Below are positions 22,203-31,395 of a stretch of 48,852 nucleotides of DNA, one piece after another. Location of the stretch: assembly GCF_003324185.1 (NCBI RefSeq), contig NZ_PXUP01000019.1:1-48852 (forward strand). The letters are read 5' to 3'. The notes below the pieces were generated by a model. That model saw only the letters and a program-made list of their open reading frames with translations. It was not told the DNA's origin and searched no databases. The DNA is from Faecalibacterium prausnitzii (lineage in GTDB: Bacteria > Bacillota > Clostridia > Oscillospirales > Ruminococcaceae). The translations under genes and the position numbers were made by a program. Within the stretch, counting starts at the first letter, position 1. The number at the start of each line of letters is the position of its first letter.

Positions 22203-25200
22203 ATGTATATCAAAAAATACTGGGGTAACTTTATCGGAGGCTCGGACGACAGCCTGAACCTTGTGGCCTTTTTGGTAGATCAGAAGAAGGAGGAGATCCC
22301 CCTCAGCGAGATCTTCGCCAAGATCGGGCTGGACAAGCAGAACTGGGACTTCCGCCAGACCGTGGAGTATCTGGAGTTTACACACTCCGATGGCGTGGAG
22401 ATGGACTTCCACTTCGCCATTGATGTGGTCACTGATCTGGCCGCCATCCTGCTGGAGTGCAGCGTCAGTGGCAGTGTGAACCTTCAGGATCTGGACGAGT
22501 ACAACACCCCTGCCCGCCGCATCCGCATCACCGTCACGCCAGAGGAGCATGACGCCATGAACAAGGCACTGGCGGATTTTGCCCAGAATCCGCTGGAATA
22601 TGACCTCAGTGAGATGATGGACAACGAGGAGATCCAGGAGATGGCTCGGGATGTGGAGGCGCTGCGGAAGGAACTGTACGAGGCCGCTGGCCGCAACCGG
22701 GACTACCATGTGAAAGCGGAGGATGTGAAATCTCTGCTCCCTGACTGGGAGGGCGCCGATGGCTGCATCGCCACCAACCGCATCACAGTAGAGGGCCGCA
22801 AGATTGGCTACTGCTACCGGGAGGAGCCGGACGGCGGCTGGGACAGCGGCTGGCGCTTTACCGCCGGTGATGAGAGCGACGAGTACATGGACGACCCTAA
22901 CAACGCCGGGATCTACAAGCTGAACACGATCTGCAATGACGATCCCGACATCATCCCTTTGCTGAACACCCCCGCTCCCTGCGCCTTTGAGCGGGATGAA
23001 AATGGCGTGTTCCAGAAGATCAAAGACTGGAAGCCGGATGAGGACGAGGAGGACCCTGATATGGACATTTTGAAGCAGTGCCAGAAGTGGCATGAGGAGA
23101 GCAAACAATATAAAATTATTGATGCGCTGGAGGCCATCCCCGCCGAGGAGCGTACCCCTGAGATGGACAGCGAGTTGGCCCGCGCCTATAACAATCTGGC
23201 AGACCCACATAAGCCAACTTGCAAAGAAATGCTCAAAAAGGCCCTCGCTCTGCTAAAGCCCCATGAGGAATACTTCGAGGACGACTATTACTGGAACTTC
23301 CGCATGGGTTACTCTTACTTTTATCTGGATCAGGAGGGCCGGGCTCTGCGATATTTTGAAAAGGCATTGGAAGTCCGCCCTGGTGACGATGACACCAAAG
23401 AGTTTATCGAACGGTGCAAGCAGGGTATTTCTCTGCCGCAGTTCTGGGAGTGCTTCCGGGAGCGGACAGAGAACTGGTGGGAAACCTTTGCCGAGATGGA
23501 AGCAGAATTGCGCCAGATGATGGATGAGGACAAAGATTACACCCGCGGCGCAGAACTCGTGGCCCCAATGGAAGGGGCTTTGAACCAGGCGTTTGACGAA
23601 ATCTCCTTCGAGATGGGCTTCAACGGCAAAAAGCATGAGCTGATCCTCACCCCGGAGGGCGACAAGGTCAAGCTGTTTGAGCTGGTCTACTTCCAGAAGC
23701 ACGCCCCCAAGGAGGTGCTGGAGCACTGGAACATCCTGGTGGGCCGTCAGCCCCTCCAGAACATCGGCCTGCGCACCGAGGACGGCTGGGATATCTCCGG
23801 GGAGGATGTGCAGATCTGGCTGGAGGAGCAGGGTGAAAACAGCTTCGCCATCTCCGCTTACTGCGAAAAGCTGCTGCCTATGCTCCGGGAGGAAGAAGGC
23901 CGGGCCTGGTGGATGCTCACCACCCTCACCGATCAGGTGCTGGGTGAGATCCCCCACATGAGATACATAGACAGCTTTGATGTGCTGGAGGAACCCAAGG
24001 CAGAGCCGTCCTTCCTCCTGTCCCAGCTGCCCGACAAACTGCGGGAGCAGGGCCTGGAGCTCTCCACCGACCCGGAAGCCTATCTGGAGAGCTACCTTGG
24101 TTACAAAATGGAACCCAAACAGGACCCGGACGCCGATTGGCGGCTGGATGTAATGGCCGGTTCCACCTGCTGTGTGCCGCTCATCAACGGCTATCTGAAT
24201 GCCGACAATGATTTTATGGACGATCTCCATGCCGACGGCGCGGTGGCGGGCTTCTTCTGCTATCCCCTGGATACCCTGCGGGAGGAGGAAGGCAGTCAGA
24301 AAATTTTCGACTTCCGGGACAAACTGGAGGAAGTGCTCACCGGCGGGGATGGTTCGGAAGTGCTCACTCTCACCGGCGGGGCAACCGGCCTCTACTGCGG
24401 CTATGTGGACTTCATCGCCTGGGACATCCGAGAGGCGCTGAACATGGCGAAAGAGTTCTTTGAAGGCACGGACATCCCCTGGGCCATCTTCCACACCTTC
24501 CGCCGTGAAGCAGGTTCTGTACCCCTAAAGCAACAAGATGATGGGCCAGAAACTAAGAATCAGGATGACGAGTTGGACGAAACGCTGACGGGCATGGACT
24601 ATATTCCTTATACCCAACAGAACGCCGAAGCATTCTTCGCTCAGCTGGAGCAGTGGAACGCCGAAGACGAGTACACCCGCTGTATCCAGGCACTGAATGC
24701 CATCCCGGAGAACTGGAGGAACTACCGCACCGCCTACGCCCTGGCCCGTGCACTGGAGAACTACGCCATCATCGGGGACCATGACGAAGGTACTTTGAAA
24801 TCCAAGGGAGACAAAGCCCTTCTGAGGGCCATTGAGGTGCTGGAGTCCGTCCGGGAGGAAGGCCAGGACAAGGCGGAGTGGAATATGCGGATGGCCTATG
24901 GCTATCAGTATCTCTACGGCCAGGAGGAAAAGGCCATTCCCTACGCCCAGCGGTGGGCAGAGTTGGACCCGGAGGATGAAAATGCTCCGGCGGTGATTCG
25001 GGAGTGTAAGGCGGAGATCCGGAAACACCAGCGCAGCCGGAAGAAGAAGGCCAAATTCGTGCCCGGTGATACCCCATTTGAGGGCTTCGACCTCACCAAC
25101 TTCTGGGATGATAATTGGTATGCACTGAAAGAATATGTCAGTGAGCCGCCTTCCGATGAGCTGATTGCCAGCGTGGAGGAGGAACTGGGCTACAAGCTGC

Positions 25201-28200
25201 CCGCCGCCTACATCTGGCTGATGAAGCAGCACAACGGCGGCATTCCGGTGAACACCTGCTATCCCTGCGATGAACCTACCTGCTGGGCAGATGACCATGT
25301 GGCCATCACCGGCATTTTCGGCATCGGGCGGGAAAAGAGCTGCTCCCTCTGCGGAGAGCTGGGAAGCCAGTTTATGATCGATGAGTGGGAGTATCCTGCC
25401 ATCGGAGTGGCCATCTGCGACTGTCCCAGCGCCGGACACGATATGATCTTCCTGGACTACCGGGTTTGTGGCCCCCAGGGAGAGCCTGCGGTAGTCCATG
25501 TGGATCAGGAAAACGACTACAAGATTACCCATCTGACAGACAGCTTTGAGGAATTTGTCCGCGGACTGGAGCATGAATCCCTCTATGATCCGGATGAAGA
25601 TGTAGAGGATCTTGAGGATGACGCCGACGAGGAGAAAACTGACCGTAAGGGCTCCTTTGCCGGGTCTGTGCTCCTCTCCAAAGCGGAATGGGACAAGGAG
25701 CAGTTGATCCGGAATCTACGGGAAGAATGGGGCATCGTAGATGAGGAGCCGGATGAGGGCGACGAAGATGTTGAGAACAGCGATGACGCTGTGGTAATGC
25801 GGGTCGGCAATATGATGCTGATCGTGACACTCTTCCACGGTCACATCCCGGACAATGAAGCAGAGATCAACGCCGAAAACAACTATATGTGGCCAGAGGC
25901 CGTAGAAGTGGCCAAAGCGCACAAGGCCCATATCATGGTGGCTGTGTTGGGCGAGGAGGAAAAACTGCTGGAACGAGGTAAGCTGTTCACCAAGGCGATG
26001 GCAGTGTGCTGCAAGCAGAAATACGCCACCGGTGTCTACACCAGCGGCGTGGTATTTGAGCCTCGTTTCTATGAGGGCCTTGCCGATATGCTCAAAAAGG
26101 ACGAACTGCCCATCTTCAACTGGGTTTGGTTCGGCCTGTACCGGAGCGAGGGGGGCCTAAACGGCTACACCTACGGCATGGATGTGTTTGGCAAGGAGGA
26201 AATGGAGGTGTTGAACACCGACGCTGAGCCGGAGGAACTGCGGGACTTTTTGGCCAGCCTTGCCTCCTATGTGCTGGCGTGTGATGTGACGCTGCAAGAC
26301 GGCGAGACCATCGGTTTTTCTGCGGACGATAAGCACACCATCACCCGCAGCCCCGGCATCTCTCTGCCAGAAGAACAGATGACCCTGAAGATCGGTTACG
26401 AGCCTATAAAGGGAGATCCGGAGGATGACAGCTGCGACCACTCAGACAATGATGACACGCAGGATGAGGAAGAATTCAGTAATCCCGAAGTCTACACCGA
26501 GGAGGAGATGGAAGCCGTCGAGGAGCACATTGAGCAGTATTTCGGCAAGTTCGAGAATGTGTTCCATGAGCTGGTTTCTCCCGACATCCATGTGGACATC
26601 TGTGTGGTGCCGCCCTCTGAGGAGCGGGACTACTGCACCCTGGTCACCATGGGCATGGGCGCTCACCGGATGAATGTGCCGGAGGAACTGGCGGAATATA
26701 AGCTGGAGCGGGCGGAGCTGGCCATTGCCCTGCCTGCGGACTGGAAGCTGGATCAGGAGTCCATGAAAGACGAAAAGTGGTACTGGCCCATCCGCCTGCT
26801 GAAATCCTTGGCCCGCCTTCCCATTGCCAGCGATACCTGGCTGGGCTTTGGACATACCATGGATAACAAGGAGAACTTTGCGGAAAATACGAAGCTGTGT
26901 GCCGCCATTCTCACCGGCCCCCAAAGTACAGAGGAGGGCGGCGAGGTCTGCACCCTGCCGGGCGGCGAGGAGGTCAACTTCTATCAGGTCATTCCGCTTT
27001 ATGAGGACGAGTTGGACTATAAACTGGAACATGATGTAGACGCTCTGCTGAACAAGATGAGGGGGATCAGTTTTGTTGTAAACCCCACTCGTCAGAATGC
27101 GATCACCCGTGGCACCCTTTCCAATGATAATTTTGACGGTGAGATGGACGACGCTTCCTATCACCTTGAGAGCATTGAGGAGAAGGAACTGCCTATTGAC
27201 CCCATCAATGCTTATAACCACATGGCCATCTACTTGCGCTGGTGCATGGAGCACGACCTGATGGGCGAGGACTTCCTGAAAGAATACAGCGAAGTGGCCA
27301 AACAGGTCAAAGCCGACCCTGCCAGCGTGGATCTGCGGGAGTTTATCCGGGATGAGCTGGACGGCTGTCTGTTCTCTGTGCTGTTCAATCAGCAAGGCCG
27401 TGCCTTTGCAGGCTATTACTACGGAGAGGGCGACAGTCCCTACTATCCTGCCGACATTGATGGCTATGCCCTGAAATATTTTGGTCCGTCCCGATACCAC
27501 TCCAATGAATTTCAACAGGAGGCATACTTATTCATCCCATTTGATGAGAAATACTATCAGACCATGGCTCAAGTGATTGAGGAACGCTTTGAAAACTGGC
27601 AGGGACAGGACTTCGACGAGGACACGCTGGAGCCTTCCGAAGTGGCTCATGCCATCATGGAGTATCTGGACTGCGAGTGTACCTATTTCCCATCCATGGC
27701 AGATGATGACCCCATCATGTCGGCATACAGCTACGCCCAGCGGCTGGGGGTACGGGAGGGCTTTGTTCCCGTACTTATCCAGGCGGATGATGAAACGCTG
27801 TTGGAATGTCTGGTAATGAACGCCGACCCGGAGCATGATGCGGACTGCTATGAATTTGACCTCAAAACGGTAGAGGAGTACCGGAAGAAGATGCTCTCCG
27901 CTCCTGTTAAGGACGGAAAGGCGATTTTGGAGGAATTGACCGGCCAGCGCAAGGAAGAAGCCGAGGACGATGATCTGGACTGGGAGGAGGAAGTCCTGGG
28001 CGAGATGGAGGGCGGAGAACCCAACGACCGCTTCGCAAACTATTGGAACGATGATACCGGAATGACATATCCGCTCATTCTGGCTAAAATTCCGGTAAAG
28101 AACCCCTGGGAGATCTTCGCCTACCTGCCCTTTGGAAATTGGAATGAGTGTCCCGACACACCGGACCTGATGGCAGTGGCGAAATATTGGTTCGAGCAAC

Positions 28201-28400
28201 ATGGTGCCATCCCTGCCGCCATGAGCCACGATGAATTGGAGTTTGAACTTCCAACTCCGATCTCCAAGGAAAGAGCTATGGAGGTGGCTGTGGAGCAATA
28301 TGGTTTCTGCCCAGATCTGGATCAGAATGAGGATGGAAGCATTGGCTCCTTGGCAGATGTCCTGTGGCTGTCCACCGTCTGGTATTTCTGGTGGGATTGA
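22203..28400 (+). CDS. 2,065-aa multidomain polyimmunity protein
   Basis: No signal peptide or membrane segment; strongly acidic; cytoplasmic. Approximate modules: 1-165 unnamed domain (KKYWGNFIGGSDDSLNLVAF); 180-270 DUF2185 (DGCIATNRITVEGRKIGYCY, EYMDDPNNAGIYKLNTIC); 287-405 TPR; 406-775 alpha/beta domain of unknown kind; 805-940 second TPR module, homologous to the gene at 10001; 960-1125 SUKH/SMI1-KNR4 (EEELGYKLPAAYIWLMKQHNG); 1150-1400 DUF4261 (GSVLLSKAEWDKEQLIRNL, LPIFNWVWFGLYRSEGG); 1430-1630 suppressor-of-fused-like; 1660-1800 unnamed domain (NHMAIYLRWCMEHDLMGEDF); 1810-2065 DUF4253 (NPWEIFAYLPFGNWNECPDT, VWYFWWD). Acidic linkers (1130-1148, 1400-1425, 1925-1940) separate modules. Each named domain is an immunity-type family. 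One polypeptide would antagonise several toxins. AGGAGG precedes the ATG; no frameshift is seen. Confidence 0.85.
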   Translation: MYIKKYWGNFIGGSDDSLNLVAFLVDQKKEEIPLSEIFAKIGLDKQNWDFRQTVEYLEFTHSDGVEMDFHFAIDVVTDLAAILLECSVSGSVNLQDLDEYNTPARRIRITVTPEEHDAMNKALADFAQNPLEYDLSEMMDNEEIQEMARDVEALRKELYEAAGRNRDYHVKAEDVKSLLPDWEGADGCIATNRITVEGRKIGYCYREEPDGGWDSGWRFTAGDESDEYMDDPNNAGIYKLNTICNDDPDIIPLLNTPAPCAFERDENGVFQKIKDWKPDEDEEDPDMDILKQCQKWHEESKQYKIIDALEAIPAEERTPEMDSELARAYNNLADPHKPTCKEMLKKALALLKPHEEYFEDDYYWNFRMGYSYFYLDQEGRALRYFEKALEVRPGDDDTKEFIERCKQGISLPQFWECFRERTENWWETFAEMEAELRQMMDEDKDYTRGAELVAPMEGALNQAFDEISFEMGFNGKKHELILTPEGDKVKLFELVYFQKHAPKEVLEHWNILVGRQPLQNIGLRTEDGWDISGEDVQIWLEEQGENSFAISAYCEKLLPMLREEEGRAWWMLTTLTDQVLGEIPHMRYIDSFDVLEEPKAEPSFLLSQLPDKLREQGLELSTDPEAYLESYLGYKMEPKQDPDADWRLDVMAGSTCCVPLINGYLNADNDFMDDLHADGAVAGFFCYPLDTLREEEGSQKIFDFRDKLEEVLTGGDGSEVLTLTGGATGLYCGYVDFIAWDIREALNMAKEFFEGTDIPWAIFHTFRREAGSVPLKQQDDGPETKNQDDELDETLTGMDYIPYTQQNAEAFFAQLEQWNAEDEYTRCIQALNAIPENWRNYRTAYALARALENYAIIGDHDEGTLKSKGDKALLRAIEVLESVREEGQDKAEWNMRMAYGYQYLYGQEEKAIPYAQRWAELDPEDENAPAVIRECKAEIRKHQRSRKKKAKFVPGDTPFEGFDLTNFWDDNWYALKEYVSEPPSDELIASVEEELGYKLPAAYIWLMKQHNGGIPVNTCYPCDEPTCWADDHVAITGIFGIGREKSCSLCGELGSQFMIDEWEYPAIGVAICDCPSAGHDMIFLDYRVCGPQGEPAVVHVDQENDYKITHLTDSFEEFVRGLEHESLYDPDEDVEDLEDDADEEKTDRKGSFAGSVLLSKAEWDKEQLIRNLREEWGIVDEEPDEGDEDVENSDDAVVMRVGNMMLIVTLFHGHIPDNEAEINAENNYMWPEAVEVAKAHKAHIMVAVLGEEEKLLERGKLFTKAMAVCCKQKYATGVYTSGVVFEPRFYEGLADMLKKDELPIFNWVWFGLYRSEGGLNGYTYGMDVFGKEEMEVLNTDAEPEELRDFLASLASYVLACDVTLQDGETIGFSADDKHTITRSPGISLPEEQMTLKIGYEPIKGDPEDDSCDHSDNDDTQDEEEFSNPEVYTEEEMEAVEEHIEQYFGKFENVFHELVSPDIHVDICVVPPSEERDYCTLVTMGMGAHRMNVPEELAEYKLERAELAIALPADWKLDQESMKDEKWYWPIRLLKSLARLPIASDTWLGFGHTMDNKENFAENTKLCAAILTGPQSTEEGGEVCTLPGGEEVNFYQVIPLYEDELDYKLEHDVDALLNKMRGISFVVNPTRQNAITRGTLSNDNFDGEMDDASYHLESIEEKELPIDPINAYNHMAIYLRWCMEHDLMGEDFLKEYSEVAKQVKADPASVDLREFIRDELDGCLFSVLFNQQGRAFAGYYYGEGDSPYYPADIDGYALKYFGPSRYHSNEFQQEAYLFIPFDEKYYQTMAQVIEERFENWQGQDFDEDTLEPSEVAHAIMEYLDCECTYFPSMADDDPIMSAYSYAQRLGVREGFVPVLIQADDETLLECLVMNADPEHDADCYEFDLKTVEEYRKKMLSAPVKDGKAILEELTGQRKEEAEDDDLDWEEEVLGEMEGGEPNDRFANYWNDDTGMTYPLILAKIPVKNPWEIFAYLPFGNWNECPDTPDLMAVAKYWFEQHGAIPAAMSHDELEFELPTPISKERAMEVAVEQYGFCPDLDQNEDGSIGSLADVLWLSTVWYFWWD

Positions 28401-28415
28401 TGGGAGATTGTGACC

Positions 28416-29279
28416 ATGAACGAATACCTGAAGCAATATATTGAACTCCAAAAGCAGTTTCGGGAGACAGAAGGAGATCCGGACAGTGTCCGTGCTCTCT
28501 ATACCTTCAAGGAGAAACTGGAGCTGTCGGAAGACAAGCAGGCCAAGGAAGTGCTGGTGGATGTGTATGATCTGCTGGACTTCAAGAAGGATGCCTACGA
28601 ACTGCTCTGCCAAATCGGAAATCGTTCCGACAAGAAGACCCTCAAGCGGCTGGGCATCTTGAAGGACTATGCGGAAAACTGGGGCAATCATTATGCCCTC
28701 CCCAGGCCCAAAACGCCGGAGGAGAAGCAGAAAGAGAAGGAACGGCAGGCCCAGCTGGGCCTGCCCGCCTTCCGGTATCACCCCAATCCTCTGGAAACTG
28801 GGGCTTTTGAGGAATCCGCAGACGGCGTTGTCTGCGACTGCTGTGGCAAGACGACCCATATTTTCTATACAGCCCCCTTTTACGCCGTGGAGGATATTGC
28901 ATATCTGTGCCCAGAGTGCATCGCCAACGGCGAAGCAGCCCGGAAATATGACGGTAGTTTTCAAGATGATTTCTCTGTGGATGATGGTGTAGACGATCCG
29001 GAGAAGCTGGACGAGCCGATCCACCGCACCCCGGGCTACTCCGGCTGGCAGCAGGAATACTGGCGCGCCCACTGCGGCGACTACTGCGCCTACCTGGGCC
29101 ATGTGGGTGCCAGGGAACTGCGGGCCCTGGGTGTGCTGGAGGAGGTACTGGACGATCCGATGTGGGACGATGAGCAAAAAGAAATGATCCGGGAATCTGT
29201 CAATGGCGGGCATCTGCAATGCTATCTGTTCCAGTGCCTCCACTGCGGAAAACACCTGGTCTGGATGGATTTTGATTGA
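28416..29279 (+). CDS. cbrC: CbrC/UPF0167-family protein
   Basis: A 287-aa protein. Residues about 110-287 match the CbrC (UPF0167) family: GLPAFRYHPNPLETGAFE, then VCDCCGKTTHIFYTAPFYAV, LCPECIANGEAARKYDGSF and the closing FQCLHCGKHLVWMDFD. The Cys pairs suggest zinc. E. coli cbrC is linked to colicin E2 tolerance, which fits the anti-toxin theme. The N-terminal 105 residues are helical, with EYLKQYIELQKQF. The ATG at 28416 (GGGAG 9 nt upstream) is preferred over a GTG 6 bp earlier. Confidence 0.85.
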   Translation: MNEYLKQYIELQKQFRETEGDPDSVRALYTFKEKLELSEDKQAKEVLVDVYDLLDFKKDAYELLCQIGNRSDKKTLKRLGILKDYAENWGNHYALPRPKTPEEKQKEKERQAQLGLPAFRYHPNPLETGAFEESADGVVCDCCGKTTHIFYTAPFYAVEDIAYLCPECIANGEAARKYDGSFQDDFSVDDGVDDPEKLDEPIHRTPGYSGWQQEYWRAHCGDYCAYLGHVGARELRALGVLEEVLDDPMWDDEQKEMIRESVNGGHLQCYLFQCLHCGKHLVWMDFD

Positions 29280-29288
29280 GGTGGCAAC

Positions 29289-29840
29289 ATGGAGAAGAAG
29301 GATTTTCCCAAGGGAACCAAGCCCCGTGAGATCTTCGTCTATACCTGTGAGCGGATCGCGGAGCCTTTGAACCCGCTGGGCTACAAATACCGCAAGAGCA
29401 AAAATGACATCTACAAAAAAGACGGCATCTTTGTGTTCTCCTTTTACTTTTCCCCCTCCATCCGCTTTGGCTCCACCACTTTTACTGCCTTCTTCGATGT
29501 GAGTTCCCCGGTGATTGCCCAGTGGCGCAGTGAGCAGGAAGGGACGGAGGAAACCTATGATGGTATCGTGGGTACCTCCATCGCCCGGCTGACCCACCGG
29601 TATGATGACTTCCCCCGCTATGAGATATCTACTCTGCTGGAGCGGGAACGCTCTATCCAGGAAATTTCCGGGCAGATCCAGGACTATGCACTACCATTCT
29701 TTGCCCGGTTTTCCAATCTGCCCAAGCTGCTGGACGATGTGGAACAGGAGGGGTTCTTCCCCCATCGGAAGGGGTTCGATGTCCCTAAGCGGAATCGGGA
29801 GTTCATCGAATGCTTCCGGGAGTATCTCCAAAAGCAGTAG
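29289..29840 (+). CDS. DUF4304-like protein
   Basis: A 183-aa protein with LNPLGYKYRKSKNDIYKKDG then FVFSFYFSPSIRFGSTTFTAFFDVSS, the beta-strand layout of DUF4304-type cytosolic proteins (conserved LGFKxxGxxF pattern), and a helical C-terminal half. GAGGTGG lies 6 nt before the ATG. The family name is tentative; the protein fits the island's small immunity-type gene set. Confidence 0.65.
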   Translation: MEKKDFPKGTKPREIFVYTCERIAEPLNPLGYKYRKSKNDIYKKDGIFVFSFYFSPSIRFGSTTFTAFFDVSSPVIAQWRSEQEGTEETYDGIVGTSIARLTHRYDDFPRYEISTLLERERSIQEISGQIQDYALPFFARFSNLPKLLDDVEQEGFFPHRKGFDVPKRNREFIECFREYLQKQ

Positions 29841-29866
29841 GAATCAGCAGAAAGGAAACAACACCT

Positions 29867-30403
29867 ATGTCAAACAGTAGAGTATCCACTTGGAGTGGAA
29901 TCCGGAACAAATTGGAGAATGACTACCTGTGCCCGGCACTCCGGGGCCACATCCAGTATTTTGCCACCAGTTACAGCAAAAGCGCCGACCATGAGGGCCG
30001 GGCCGCCATTCGTGTGGACGGCGTGGAAGTGCTGCGGAGCAACTACTACACCTATTTTGAAAATGTGTGGACGAAATTTCATCACTTGCGCTCCACCACG
30101 CTGAAAGATCACGACTCCGCAAAAGAGGCCATCAATCAGGCTCATGCCTATGCGCTGGAGCAGGGCACCTTTGACCAAAAGGTGTTCTATGAGGCGTTTG
30201 GGATCTTTGACAACCAGAGCATCGAGAAAAGCCTTGTCAGCGAGAATCCCCTTGTCCGTATCTTTGCCCTTCTGGATCGCAGGCTTGGCAAGCGCCGCCT
30301 GCTGGCTTTGGAGGACTCCATGGAGCAGGAACTGGACTGGGTGCGGGCTTTCTATGTGATCCGGTTGCAGGCCGAAGGGCTGATGGAAGCGAATAACATT
30401 TAG
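29867..30403 (+). CDS. SF0329-family protein
   Basis: A 178-aa protein. WSGIRNKLENDYLCPALRGH, then IQYFATSYSKSADHEGRAAI and RVDGVEVLRSNYY match the SF0329 family; the C-terminal half is helical (LDRRLGKRRLLALEDSMEQE). Start chosen at the ATG at 29867, with AAAGGAAAC upstream; the frame extends 19 codons earlier into the preceding gene without signals. Function unknown in the family. Confidence 0.7.
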   Translation: MSNSRVSTWSGIRNKLENDYLCPALRGHIQYFATSYSKSADHEGRAAIRVDGVEVLRSNYYTYFENVWTKFHHLRSTTLKDHDSAKEAINQAHAYALEQGTFDQKVFYEAFGIFDNQSIEKSLVSENPLVRIFALLDRRLGKRRLLALEDSMEQELDWVRAFYVIRLQAEGLMEANNI

Positions 30404-30414
30404 GAGGAACCACC

Positions 30415-30774
30415 ATGTCACAGATCGCGTCCTTTTATCTGATAAAAAATAACCAGCGGCAGGAGTTGTCCGACGGTGACTGCTCCGGCGCGGTCTATAT
30501 GGCCATCTGGGACTGGTGTGAGAGCGAACTGGATCTGGATGTCCGTTTTCCTGCTCCCCAGACGGAAGACACCCTGGACTGCGCTCTGCTGGAGGGAGAG
30601 CTGGCGTCTCAACTGCTGGCAGCTCTGCGGGAGCAGGATCTCTCGGAGCTGGCCGCTGAAATTGCCCCGGACTGGGATCTGCCCACCGAGGCGGTGCAAA
30701 GCGGGCTTAATACGCTGCGCTCCCATCTGGAACTGGTGCAGGGCGATGCTGCTCTGCTGTATGAAATGACATGA
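30415..30774 (+). CDS. Small acidic protein, unknown
   Basis: A 119-aa protein, pI strongly acidic, starting MSQIASFYLIKNNQRQELSD; two helical regions follow (TLDCALLEGELASQLLAALR, VQSGLNTLRSHLELVQGDAA). AGGAGGAACC precedes the ATG. Acidic small proteins often mimic nucleic acid and bind basic nucleases; family not identified. Confidence 0.65.
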   Translation: MSQIASFYLIKNNQRQELSDGDCSGAVYMAIWDWCESELDLDVRFPAPQTEDTLDCALLEGELASQLLAALREQDLSELAAEIAPDWDLPTEAVQSGLNTLRSHLELVQGDAALLYEMT

Positions 30775-30789
30775 GAACGGAGGGATACC

Positions 30790-31395
30790 ATGCTGGCAAA
30801 GCGGTTTGAACACATTTTACATGATCTGGGCATGGCTGGGCTGGAACACCCTCTGTTCTACCATGCACCGGTGGGCATTCGTTTTAAGATCGGCGGGGAG
30901 GAACCAATCTATCTGGATAGGCGTGCGGCGAAGCTGAAAACCAACCCCGCTTATGTTCAGGGGGCGCTGGACCGAGCCGCCGCGATCTATCGGGCACTTC
31001 CGGCGGTGCCGGACCTTCTGCGGATCGACGGGTATCCCGATGAAGAACCCGCCGAGTCCCTGCTGACCGTTATCCGGCAGCGAGTGGGCCTCCCAGTTCC
31101 CGATGAACAACTTTCGGCCACAGAGCAGGATGAAGATGGGGATACCCATGCACAAGTGCAGTTTTACTGGGATCTCAGCAAGATCAGCTTTCAACCAGAG
31201 CTGCTTCTTCGGGAAATCATTCTGGGGGACATCGGCGGCTGGAACGGCTTTGTGTCCAGCGTCTATCTGGCTGGGCCGGGGCCGTTCCTCTACCATTTGT
31301 ACGATGACCGTGGGCTGGATGTGCTGGGCGGCTCACAGAAGCTGCTATCACGCTTTTCAAAGAACGAGCCGGAGTTGCGCGCAGCGCGCAGATAA
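30790..31395 (+). CDS. DUF3885-family protein with an altered C-terminus; last island gene
   Basis: A 201-aa protein. LEHPLFYHAPVGIRFKIGGE at the start and YHLYDDRGLDVLGGSQKLL near the end are DUF3885 hallmarks. Intact family members continue with a closing segment of about 20 residues (a Tyr-Asn-x-Trp-I/L-Leu-x-Tyr-Asp-Arg type end); here the protein instead ends FSKNEPELRAARR and stops. The break coincides with the end of the cargo island, so the 3' end was probably replaced at a join. CGGAGGG precedes the ATG. Confidence 0.7.
   Translation: MLAKRFEHILHDLGMAGLEHPLFYHAPVGIRFKIGGEEPIYLDRRAAKLKTNPAYVQGALDRAAAIYRALPAVPDLLRIDGYPDEEPAESLLTVIRQRVGLPVPDEQLSATEQDEDGDTHAQVQFYWDLSKISFQPELLLREIILGDIGGWNGFVSSVYLAGPGPFLYHLYDDRGLDVLGGSQKLLSRFSKNEPELRAARR

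Noticed and set aside
27528-29597. 689-codon minus-strand open frame opposite the giant gene
   Set aside because: Antisense shadow of GC-rich, codon-biased genes; composition is His/Gln/Leu-rich without domains, and it crosses three real genes.
8569-31395. The island as a type VII secretion toxin-immunity locus
   Set aside because: No WXG100, LXG, EssC or toxin C-terminal domains seen, only immunity-type families.
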